Source: Amanita rubescens
Taxonomy: Eukaryota; Basidiomycota; Agaricomycetes; Agaricales; Amanitaceae
Reading direction: 5' to 3'
DNA: 64,000 nt
Assembly (NCBI GenBank): GCA_015039365.1
Contig: WION01000224.1
Location: 23,070-87,069 of the forward strand
Positions 53,906 to 64,000 of this stretch are shown here, one piece after another (positions within the stretch are counted from its first letter, which is position 1; every line of letters begins with the position of its first letter). Under the pieces are notes generated by a model, which had not been told where the DNA came from, did no database searches, and saw only the letters and a list, made by a program, of their open reading frames with translations. The position numbers and the translations under genes are program-made.

Positions 53906-56374
53906 CTACGTCGCCTTTGCCAAACCCGCAGCGACTTTCTGCTTAATCACCTCAACAACACTAGGATCCGCAATCGTACTCAAATCTCCAAGCTGATCAC
54001 CCTCCCCAGCAACAATCTTTCTCAAAATACGCCTCATAATCTATTGGATCACTCGTCAACCGGGGTGAAAGAAAAAAAAAACAATAAACGGCAGGCACGT
54101 ACCTTTCCAGACCTCGTCTTGGGCAAATCCGGAACAATAATCACCTTCTTCGGCGCCGCAAACGGCCCGATCGATTTCCTAACCTGAAGCACAAACTCTT
54201 TAACAATCCCCCCCTCATCTTGCGGATCGTAAGTAAACTCGGGTTTCAACGTGACAAAAGCATAAACGGCTTGTCCCGTCAACTCATCAGCAGTCCCAAT
54301 CACTGCCGTCTCTGCAACACCCCGATGTAAAATCAACGCGCTCTCGATTTCCGCCGTGCTAAGTCTATGACCCGATACGTTGATCACATCGTCGATGCGG
54401 CCTTTAATCCAGATATACCCGTCTCCATCTCTCTGCGCGCCATCGCCGGTGTAGAACGCACCGGGGTAAGGACGCATATAAGTCTCCAAGTATCGTTTAT
54501 GGTCTTTCCAAATGGTACGAGCGATAGAAGGCCAAGGGCGTTTAAGAACTAAAAGACCTTCGACGTTATTCCCCGTGAGTTCTTTTCCGGAAATGGGATC
54601 TAAAATCGCCGGTTCGATACCGAAGAAGGGGACCGTGGCGGAACCGGGTTTAGTCTCGATCGCACCTGGGAATGGGGTGACGACGATCGAGCCGGTCTCG
54701 GTTTGCCAGAATGTGTCGACGATGGCGCATTGACGTCTTCCGACGTGTTCGTTGTACCAGTTCCACGCTTCGGGGTTGATAGGTTCGCCTACGCTACCTA
54801 ATACGCGGAGAGAGGACAAGTCGTAGTCTTTGACGTGTTGCTCGCCTAAGCGGCGGAGAAGCCTGATCGCAGTGGGGGCGGAGTAGAATTGGGTCAAGCC
54901 GTGTTTTTGGACGGTTTCCCAGTAGCGAGAGGGGGTGGGGTAGACTGGGGTGCTTTCGAACACGGTGGTAGATACGCCGTTGCAGAGGGGGCCGTAGACG
55001 ATGTAGGTGTGGCCGGTGATCCAACCAATGTCGGCCATGCAGGCGAACTTGTCGTCGTGGTGGACGTCAAAGACGTATTTGAGGGTGAGCGCAGCGCCGA
55101 GGAGGTAACCACCTGTAGTGTGCACGACGCCCTTGGGTTTTCCGGTCGATCCGGATGTGTAGAGGATGAAGAGAGGGTCTTCGGAAGACATGATTTCGGG
55201 GGGACAGTAAGCGGGTACTGCGGCAGTTGCTTCGTCCCACCAGATGTCTCGACCTTGGACCCAGGGAACGGTGTTTCCTGTCCTTTTGAGAACGAGGACG
55301 TGTTCGACGCAAGGGCAATCTTTGAGGGCGGCATCGACGATGGCTTTCGTGGCAATGGATTTTCCGCCGCGGCGTCCTTCGTCCGAGGTGATGAGCACGC
55401 GAGACTCACAGTCGTTGATGCGATCTCTGAGGGATTCGGAAGAGAATCCGGCAAAGACGACGGAGTGGATGGCGCCAATGCGGGCGCAGGCGAGGAAGGC
55501 TGCGATGGATTGCCAAGCCATGGGAAGGTAGATGGAGACTGTGGATCCTTTCTTGACGCCGAGGGATTTGAGAACATTGGCGACTTTGCAGACTTCGCGC
55601 ATGAGTTCAGAGAAGGTGATGAGCGAGCCGGTATTGGGTTCATCGGCCTCGTAGATGATGGCGGTCTGGTATTGTTAGATCAAGTTGGATGCAGATGGAC
55701 AGTAGCCATACCTTGTCCGGATGTTTATACGCCCACCTGTCTACGCAGTTGTAAGAAGCGTTGAGCCCTCCTTCGGGGAACCAAGCAATGTCTCCATGTT
55801 CAAAGCTACCGTTGCGGACCGTTTTGAACGGGCGGTCCCAATGAAGCGTATCCCTTGCCATCTGGATAAATACGGTTAGATCGTCTGGAATCGATATAGT
55901 GCGGATTGATGTGATAAGATAAAATGATGGATTAATTTATGAGCGCGGTGAGACAAAAGTGGGGAAAAGGTGGATCGGCGTCGCTAGGGAGGAGGAGAAC
56001 GTGCTCACCTTTGCCCACCAGTGGTCAGATTCGTGGCCGAGCGTTTCGGCATGGGCAGACTTGTAGGCGTGGATGTGGGGACCTACGTGGGGCTTTTTAG
56101 GCCCATTTTGTAAGCGGGGAGCGACGGGGTGGACGGGTATTCCTTTGGCGTCTTCGGGCATGTTGTCGATGATAGCGTCTAGATCACCTGATTCTGCAGG
56201 AGATGGATAGGGCTGATCTTGATTTGCGGTTGGTGTCGAGCTAGATGCGCTGGATGAGGAAGAGTTCGACTGGACAACAGAGAAGGCAGGAGGAAGAGAT
56301 AAAAACGTGAGGGGAAAAGGAATGCGAATGTGGGCCCTTTTTAAGCCGAAGATATTGTTTAGGCCGGCGTGCAT
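53906..56374 (-). CDS. acs: Acetyl-CoA synthetase (AMP-forming)
   Basis: Makes acetyl-CoA from acetate, ATP and CoA in cytosol and nucleus. ATG 56372-56374 begins [20 protein letters not shown], a basic/hydrophobic extension; the usual family start corresponds to [18 protein letters not shown] at 56161. Exons then give [49 protein letters not shown] and [20 protein letters not shown]. The large exon has the AMP-binding P-loop [67 protein letters not shown] and the catalytic Lys in LPKTRSGK. An intron (54104-54040) leads to the final exon [20 protein letters not shown], ending TAG 53906-53908. Full length, all motifs present. Whether the N-terminal extension is translated or targets an organelle is open. 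Confidence 0.95.
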
Positions 56375-56633
56375 TATTGTATTGATCCTGTGACTTGCCA
56401 AGTGAGCGGGTGGTGGTCTCGTGAGAATGCCCTGGTTCGTTTGAATTGGGCTTAGGTGCAGGGCTCTGATGAGCGCTGAGGTTCCTGGTAGTGCCTATGT
56501 ATCCGTCTTCGACAGAATATTCGCGGTGGTGATTAGGAGGTAGGGCAGGTATGTGACGGAAATTGCTTAGTCATGGATATGTCACGACGGAGAATTCAAT
56601 TGCGGTGCCGGTGGGACAGTGTTATTCCTGTTT

Positions 56634-57848
56634 ATGGCTCGAAGCAAGCGTTCATCGCAGAAAGACTGGGATAGTGACGCGTTGGACGAGGTTTCGAGTG
56701 GCGAGGAAGCAGAGCAGGAAACTCGGAAAAAGAGAAAACGCGTAGTTGAGAAGAGCCCCAAGAAGACGCGTGCTACCAAGAGAAAAAAGGTGAAAGAGAG
56801 CGACGAGGAGGAAGAGGTGGAGTTGGATGACGGACAGGAAGTCGTCGGTGTTGTCGTCAAGGCGCCCAAGACGGGTCAAGTGCCGCCGGGCCAGATATCA
56901 AAGAACACTTTGGATTTCTTGACCAAGTTGAAAGACCCAGAGTATAATGACCGGCAATGGTGCGTCCGTGGCTCATGTGCACTGGCTTGATGCTCAACTC
57001 GGGTTACTAGGTTCAAGTTGCAAGAGCCAGTGTACAGGCAGGCTGAAAAGGAATGGAAAGATTTTGTCGACGAGTTTACAGAGCTGTTACTCGAGGTGGA
57101 TCCGCAGATTCCGCATTTACCGGCAAAGGATGTGGTGCATAGGATTTACCGTGATGTGAGTATATTTGTAACCGTATTCTGATTCGTTCGGGCTTGACGG
57201 GGTAGCAGGTAAGGTTTAGCAATGACAAGACGCCGTACAAGCAAAATTTCTCTGCCAGTTTTTCGAGAAGCGGGAGAAAAGGCCTTTTTGCAGGATATCA
57301 TCTGTGAGTCATCACCATGACTTTAACTATCGTCTCATTGCATAGTACAGATCAGGTATGGGTATTGTTATACTTGTACAAAAATACACTGAAAATGCAC
57401 AGTCAAACCGGGAAACGACAGCATCATCGCGGCTGGTCTATGGTGTCCAGGAAAAAACGAGCTAGCAACGATTCGGTATACTATTCCTCGTTTCTGTTCT
57501 AAAGCTTGTCTAAAAAACGATGACAGGTCACACATCAAAGAAGATTCGCAACCTCTGCGAGACATTATCTCCTCTCCAGAATTTGAGACGTATTTTGGCA
57601 AAGCCGAGGCTCATCCTGAAGGGAAACGGCAAAACATCTTTGGATTAGAAGACGAGCTAAAAGTCGCACCCAAAGGTGTGGATAAGGAGCATAAAGACAT
57701 AGACCTGCTCAAGTGTCGAAGTTTTGTTGTTGTGTATCGGTTCAGTGACAGTGAGGTGTTGGACTCGGAGTTCGGAACGAGAGTGGCTGAAGTTGTTCAA
57801 GTGATGAGGCCATTTGTTCACTGTTTGAATGACCTGATGACTGTATGA
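56634..57848 (+). CDS. DUF2461 (TIGR02453) family protein
   Basis: ATG 56634 gives MARSKRSSQKDWDSDALDEV and a highly basic/acidic nuclear-type N-terminus (RKKRKRVVEKSPKKTRATKR). The DUF2461 domain follows over several exons: NTLDFLTKLKDPEYNDRQW, FKLQEPVYRQAEKEWKDFVD, IPHLPAKDVVHRIYRD, VRFSNDKTPYKQNFSASFSR, GRKGLFAGYH, KPGNDSIIAAGLWCPGKNEL and ATIR. The last exon has SHIKEDSQPLRDIISSPEFE, YFGKAEAHPEGKR and ends LNDLMTV, TGA 57846-57848. The phrase RFSxDKTPYKxNF is the family signature. Found in bacteria and fungi; biochemical role unknown. The chitin synthase ATG lies 192 bases downstream on the same strand. Confidence 0.85.
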
Positions 57849-58040
57849 CTAACGTGGGAATTATATTCAAAGCTTCTGCTTCTCTCTTACCATCACCACC
57901 GCCTCATTCTCTCTCTTTTCTCTCTCTCTCTTTCTGCGTTCAGCGCTTGTCTAGACTTTTGTTCTTACAAAATCTAGCGCAGAATCATCTTATAACACGG
58001 GGTAACGGGTAACGGCCATCGAGGCCCGAAAAGCGCAGAC

Positions 58041-61000
58041 ATGCCCATGAAACGCAATTCTACCGCCTCCTTCCTCTCCGCCAACCAAGCCTCTTCCAGC
58101 ATGAATTCACATCAAAAACTAGAGGCAACGGTCGACCTCTCACAGCTCACCGCTCCATCCACAGATGTGATAGTCGCTTGTCTCCGCGAGCGCTTCATGT
58201 CTGACACAATCTATACCCGCATCGGATCTTGTGCCCTCATAGCCCTCAACCCTCACAAATACGTTCCCTCAAACTCGGATTCAGTCCTCAACAAGTATGC
58301 CGCCGAATACAGAGACACGTCAGAGGGTAGAGACAAGGCATCACAACAGCCCCCGCACATCTTTCAACTCTCCAACAACGCCTATTATCATATGAAAAGA
58401 ACAGGACAAGACCAGTGTCTTCTTTTCTGGTGGGAAAATTTGTCTGGTCTATAATGTTTTACCGTCTAACAAAATCTCACGTCAGCGGTGAAACGGCCAG
58501 CGGCAAATCTGAAAACAGAAGATTAGCCATCAAAGCTTTCCTCGAGCTTAGCGTGTCCAACCCCGGCAAAAAAGGCTCCAAACTCGGCTCTCAAGTTCCC
58601 GCCTCGGAATTCGTCCTCGAAACTTTTGGCAACGCACGCACCCTCTTCAACCCCAACGCTTCCCGTTTTGGAAAGTATACCGAATTGCAATTCAGTGATC
58701 GGGGTCGCCTTTGCGGTGTCAAGACGCTAGATTATTATCTGGAACGCAACAGAGTCGCAGGTGCTCCCTCTGGGGAGAGGAACTTTCACATCTTTTACTA
58801 CCTAGTTGCCGGAGCATCCCCTGAAGAGAGAGCACACCTGCACCTCAACGACAAGGCCACGTACAGATACCTAGGACAACGTCACCAAGGGCAAGGTGGC
58901 CGCGGTGCACCCGGCCAAGGCGGGAGAGATGACGACGCGATGCGGTTCGATCAGCTCAAAGTCGCTCTAAAAGCGATCGGTCTCTCCAAACGGCACGTCG
59001 CCCAGACATGCCAGCTGATTGCCGCCATCCTCCACCTCGGTAACCTCGAATTCATCATTGACCGCGGCAGAAACGAGGATGCGGCTGTCGTGCGTAACAC
59101 GGACGTGCTAGAGATTGTATCCGAGTTTTTAGGCATACAATCATCCGCGCTGGAAGTCGCCCTCAGCTACAAAACCAAACTCGTCAAGAAGGAACTATGC
59201 ACGGTCTTCCTCGACCCGGACGGCGCATCTGATAACCGAGACGACCTCGCCAAGACGCTCTACTCCCTCTTGTTCGGCTGGCTCAACGAATACATCAACC
59301 AGAAACTATGCAGAGACGACTTTGCCACATTCGTCGGCCTCTTCGACCTCCCCGGCCCTCAAAACCTCAGCAGCAGACCAAACACCCTCGACCAATTCTG
59401 CATCAACTTTGCCAACGAGCGGTTACAACACTTCCTTCTCCGCCGCCTATTCGAGAGCCACGTAGCCGAGTACAACGCCGAGGGCATCTCGCGATTCGTC
59501 CCTTCCGTACCGTACTTTGACAACTCGGAGTGCGTGCGGCTGTTACAGCACAAACCGGGCGGGTTGATCCACATCATGGACGACCAAGCACGTCGCGCAC
59601 CCAAGAAGACGGACCACACCATGGTCGAAGCATTCCAAAAGAGATGGGGCAACCACTCCTCTTTCAAATCCGGCAGCATAGACAGGAGCGGTTATCCAAC
59701 CTTTACCGTCAACCACTTTAACGGCCCAGTCGCTTACTCTTCCGAATCGTTCCTCGAGCGTAATTTGGACGCTCTAAATCCCGATTTCGTTTCCTTGTTG
59801 AGGGGTAACGCAATGGATTCGTCGACTGCAGATGCGCCTGGAAGTGGGTTGGGTAATGATGGGAGTGGGTCCGTGAATCCGTTTGTGAAGGGGTTGTTTT
59901 CGGCAAAGGCTATCGCGACGGTGGCTCACCCTCGGAACGAAGATACGATCGTAGCGGCTCAGCAGCCTGTTAAACCTATGCGTGCACCTTCTACGCGAAA
60001 GAGGGCCTCGGGGGGTATCCGGCGCATGCCAACTTTGTTGGAAGGTGGTGGTGGCAGTGGGATCGACGTGGAAGATCGGGAAAAAGACAAGGAGGACGAC
60101 GATTTTTGGGACAACGCGACTGGGAGACCAGGTGACGTTGGGGGACCAAAACCCTGCGTTGCAGGCGAGTTTAGAGCGGCGTTGGACACGTTATTCGAGA
60201 CGCTCGACGAGACTCAGCCTTGGTTCGTGTTTTGCGTCAACCCCAACGACGCGCAGTTGCCGAACCAGCTCGAAGGGCGGAGTGTTAAAGGACAAGTCAA
60301 AAGTATGGGTTTGGCGGAGATCGCCAAGCGGTGTGTGAACGTGTTTGAAGCCTCGCTTACTCCACGCGAGTTTTGTGATCGGTACAAGGACGGATTGGAA
60401 AATGCCGGTGTGATCGAGGGTGGAGAGAGGGAACGCGTCGAACAAGTTCGTACGGCGTTTGATCTGGCCGAGGCCGATGTCGTTTTGGGTCAGCAAAAAG
60501 TGTTCTTGTCCCAGTTTGCGTTTCACAAGTTGGAGGATGGGTTGAGGTCGAGGGATGTGGAAGAGCTGAAGCGGAATAGGATGAGGGCGGCTGAGGCTGA
60601 GGCTGGTTTGGACCCCCGCGGAGGTATAGGTGGAGGCGATATGTATGGCCCTTACCCCGCGTCGGCGGAGGGTGGGGATTACGGAGACAATCCCGCGTTT
60701 GGATCGTCGAATCAACATTTACCGCTCGTCGCCAATGCCTCTCCCTTCCAACGTGCCGACTTGTACGATGACGAGTTTGACGAGCGGAAGAGTCTTCGGA
60801 GCGATGATTTTGATGGGCAGAGCAATTATACCTCTCAACGAGACGCGGCGTCGAATTATGGCTCGGAGAGTTATGCGCCCTCGCGGAATATGTTTCAAGG
60901 AGCGGAAGGGAAAGGCGCGCATCGTGCTTTGTTGGAGAAGGAGGCGTTGGCGGGGGAGATTCAAGAGGGCGAGACGACGGAGGTGATCAAGGAGAGTTCG

Positions 61001-64000
61001 GCACGGAGGAAGTGGGTCGCCCTATGCTGGATCTTGACGTGGTGGTGTCCCAACTTTGTGCTGCGCTACGTGGGGCGGATGAAGCGGATGGACGTGCGGC
61101 AAGCCTGGCGCGAGAAGCTCGCGCTGAATTTGATCATCTGGTTCATCTGCGGCTGCGCCGTATTCGTGATTGCGGTTTTGGGAAGGTTGATTTGTCCGAC
61201 GGAGCATGTGTTCAATACGAGCGAGTTGGCGTCGCATACGTTCAACTTGAATCCGTCGCAGACGTTGGCTGCGATTAGGGGAGAGGTGTTTGATTTGACG
61301 ACGATTGCGGCGTTGCATGGGAGGGTGGTGAGTGTGGTGCCGACCAAGAATGTGTTGTCGTATGGTGGGCAGATTATTACGGATATGTTCCCTGTTCAGG
61401 TGGGCTTTTCTCTCGTTTCTTGTTCTCCAGCAAAAGGCAGCTCACGATGCACACAGGTTAGCGCATTGTGTAACGGGATAACGGGTTCCGTCAGCCCTTA
61501 TGTCACTTTCAACCCTAAGAACGTGACGGATCCAAATGCGCAATATCATGACTTCCGGGTCAACACCATGGATTACAGACCAGATTGGTACTTTGAAACG
61601 ATGGTCGAGATGCGGTATCTGGCTCGCAAAGGCTACGTCGGGTACACCAAGCAAGAAATTAGGTCTATGGCCAGCTCTGGTTCCTCTGTCGCGATATACA
61701 ACGGATACGTGTACGACGTGACTTCGTACATTAAGACTCCCCCTGGAAGGCAAGGCCCGCCTGGTACAACCGCGCCGAACGTGGACCCAACTTTTATGGA
61801 TCAGAGCGTCTTGGACGTGTTCTCGTTTGCAGGAGGCGGGGACGTCACCAAGCAACTCGACAATCTCAACATCGACTCTGCCACGTTATACTTTCAAAAA
61901 GTTTGCTTGAGGAATCTTTTCTTGATCGGGATGGTCGACAACCGGGATTCTCCTCAGTGCCAGTTCTCCTCGGGTATCTTGCTCGCCTTGTCGTTTTTGA
62001 TGGTGGCCGTCATTGGGTTCAAGTTCCTCGCTTCGATCAACTTTGGAGCTGAGAGGGCACCGGAGGATCATGACAAGTTTGTGATTTGCCAAGTGCCTTG
62101 TTATACGGAAGGCGAGACGTCTTTGCGGCGGACGATTGATTCGTTGGCGCAGCTCAAGTATGACGATAAGCGGAAGCTGATGGTCATCATTTGCGACGGT
62201 ATGATCGTCGGATCTGGGAACGACCGGCCTACGCCGCGGATTGTGCTCGATATTCTTGGGGCAGATCCGAACTTGGACCCGGAGCCTTTGAGCTTTGTGT
62301 CGCTCGGAGAGGGCGCGAAGCAGCATAATATGGGCAAAGTCTATTCTGGGCTGTACGAGTGTTCTGGTCACGTCCTGCCGTATATGGTTATCGTCAAGGT
62401 TGGCAAACCGACGGAGAGGCAGAGGCCTGGGAACCGAGGAAAGCGTGATTCACAGATGATGTTAATGCATTTCTTGAACAAGGTGCGTGCGTTCGTTTGG
62501 TCTGAAGGGGAAGTGTCTGAAAGCATAATAGGTCCATTACAACTCGCCCATGAATCCTCTCGAGTTGGAGATGTACCACCAGATTAAGAACGTCGTTGGC
62601 GTTAATCCGACGTTTTACGAGTACCTGTTTACAGTGGACGCTGATACGACGGTTGAGCCGCTCTCGTTGAATCGGTTGGTTTCTGCGTAAGTGATTTCGT
62701 CTGATGACGAGTGATGTGAAGATGACGTCCGTGCGCAGCATGATCCACGACAAGAAGCTTCTCGGCGTTTGCGGTGAAACTACACTTTCCAATGCAAAGC
62801 AGTCAATCGTTACCATGATGCAAGTCTACGAGTACTTCATTTCTCATCATATGGCCAAGGCATTCGAGTCGCTCTTTGGTTCGGTTACGTGTCTTCCTGG
62901 TTGTTTTACTCTCTACCGCCTCCGCACGCCCGATACGCAAAAACCTTTGCTCATCTCTAACCCAATGGTCATCGATTACTCTGAGAATCGTGTCGACACG
63001 CTGCATATGAAGAACCTGTTGCATCTCGGTGAAGATCGTTATCTGACGACGCTCTTGCTAAGGCATTTTCCCATGTACAAGACTCAGTTTGTGCGCGACG
63101 CACACGCATTTACGGTCGCTCCTGATGATTGGAAGGTTTTGTTGTCTCAGCGCCGACGTTGGATCAATTCGACAGTTCACAATCTCGGAGAGCTCGTCTT
63201 TTTGGAGCAACTTTGCGGTTTCTGCTGTTTCTCGATGCGCTTCATCGTCATGATTGATTTGCTCTCGACTTTGACGCAACCTGTTACGGTGGCATACGTA
63301 TGTGCTGGATTCTCAGTTCGTTATTTGGATGCTGATGGTTGTCAACAGATCGTGTACTTGATCTATGAGATATCAACGGGTACCTCACAGCAAACGATCC
63401 AGCTGGCTATCATCATGATAGGCGCGATTTACGGTGTACAAGCTCTGGTGTTTATCATGCGACGCAAATGGGACATGATTGGTTGGATGTTGTTCTACAT
63501 CATCGCCATCCCGGCGTTCTCCTTCTTGCTTCCGCTCTACTCGTTCTGGAAGATGGACGACTTTTCATGGGGTGCCACGCGTGTCGTGCTTGGTGAATCA
63601 GGCAAGAAGATTGTTGTTCACGTAAGTTTTGGAGCTTTGTGGTGCACTAGAGCTAGAGCTAAGAGACCGTCAGGATGACGGCAAATTCGATCCCAAATCT
63701 ATCCCCCTCAAGTCGTGAGCGATTACGTAAGTGACTAAATATGGAAAGGACCATGTGCTGACGCGTCGTAGGAAAACGAACTTTGGGACAAGGAATCGAA
63801 CCACAGTATCGGATCATGGGTACCGCCTACTAAACTCAAGGATGGCTACGCGGAATCGCATACTGCCTCTTTATACGGCCGCGAGACGTACTACGAGCCT
63901 CGCGCTCAGTCTCCTGCCCCTTCCCAGTTTGGCATGGGTTATGCTCCTCCAGGTTACCAATCTGGCCGCAACACACCTCAATCTTACCTCCGTCCCGTTA
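58041..64000 (+). CDS. chs: Chitin synthase with N-terminal myosin motor domain (class V/VII-type), cut by window edge
   Basis: A plasma-membrane processive glycosyltransferase that extrudes chitin, carrying a myosin-like head. Exons: 58041-58429, 58486-61399, 61457-62482, 62532-62686, 62739-63297, 63349-63621, 63674 onward. The motor part has [20 protein letters not shown], the P-loop GETASGKSE (restored by splicing) and [20 protein letters not shown]. It continues with [39 protein letters not shown] and a Gly/Gln-rich insert near residue 300. A cytochrome-b5-like region and membrane helices follow. The catalytic domain has [40 protein letters not shown] (DxD), [27 protein letters not shown] and [11 protein letters not shown]. 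All glycosyltransferase signatures are intact. Near 63711 the reading frame seems to lose one base (see findings). Motor activity, as usual in this class, is doubtful. Confidence 0.95.

Noticed and set aside
54894..55764. Long ORFs on both strands overlapping the acetyl-CoA synthetase exon
   Set aside because: Shadow frames of a GC-rich coding exon; the minus-strand frame with the AMP-binding motifs is the real one.

Overview
This looks like nuclear DNA of a filamentous basidiomycete, most likely an agaricomycete. Nearly every recognisable gene is broken by introns of about 45-60 bases with CTAAC-like branch sites, a myosin-motor chitin synthase is present, and several families known mainly from mushrooms occur (a FunK1-like kinase, a DUF6699 protein, the conserved protein at 5.8-7.0 kb). 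There are no operons; genes are individually promoted and lie on both strands.

Layout. 0-25 kb is gene-dense and mostly housekeeping: a PDR-type ABC transporter running off the left edge, an AMSH-like JAMM deubiquitinase, a conserved basidiomycete protein, tRNA-Ala(CGC), a UbiA prenyltransferase, the splicing factor ISY1, a carnosine N-methyltransferase homologue, a small secreted-protein gene built from repeated exon-intron units, an aldo-keto reductase remnant, a FunK1-like kinase, a NIMA-family kinase, a DUF6699 protein and Sec61 alpha. 25.7-43.3 kb is a repeat-rich accessory block. It holds a family of small secreted proteins (two intact-looking copies on a tandem duplication, one upstream copy, one ruin), a 370-base tandem satellite with seven forward copies on one side and three inverted copies on the other side of the housekeeping pair ZRG17/SURF6, and a 4.1 kb DNA transposon that contains a 1.5 kb hAT element with a perfect 8-base target duplication. 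The tandem duplication preserves an unoccupied copy of the outer insertion site, so the order of events can be read: duplication, outer element, inner element. 43.4-47.8 kb carries a short-chain dehydrogenase, a cyclin and an unknown gene. 48.5-53.3 kb is a cluster of small secreted or proline-rich protein genes. 53.9-64 kb returns to housekeeping: acetyl-CoA synthetase, a DUF2461 protein and the myosin-chitin synthase, which runs off the right edge.

The most notable observations are: (1) a 12-base leader motif, AGGCTGGTCCTC or a close variant, between TATA box and ATG in four unrelated secreted-protein genes up to 38 kb apart; (2) a second secreted family with a conserved intron in its 5' leader a few bases before the ATG; (3) a gene at 14.5 kb whose successive introns resemble one another more than its exons do; (4) the nested transposons with an empty site; (5) satellite units that each carry a long hairpin. 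All functions are assigned by reading motifs; no database search was possible, and exon borders marked approximate should be checked with transcripts.
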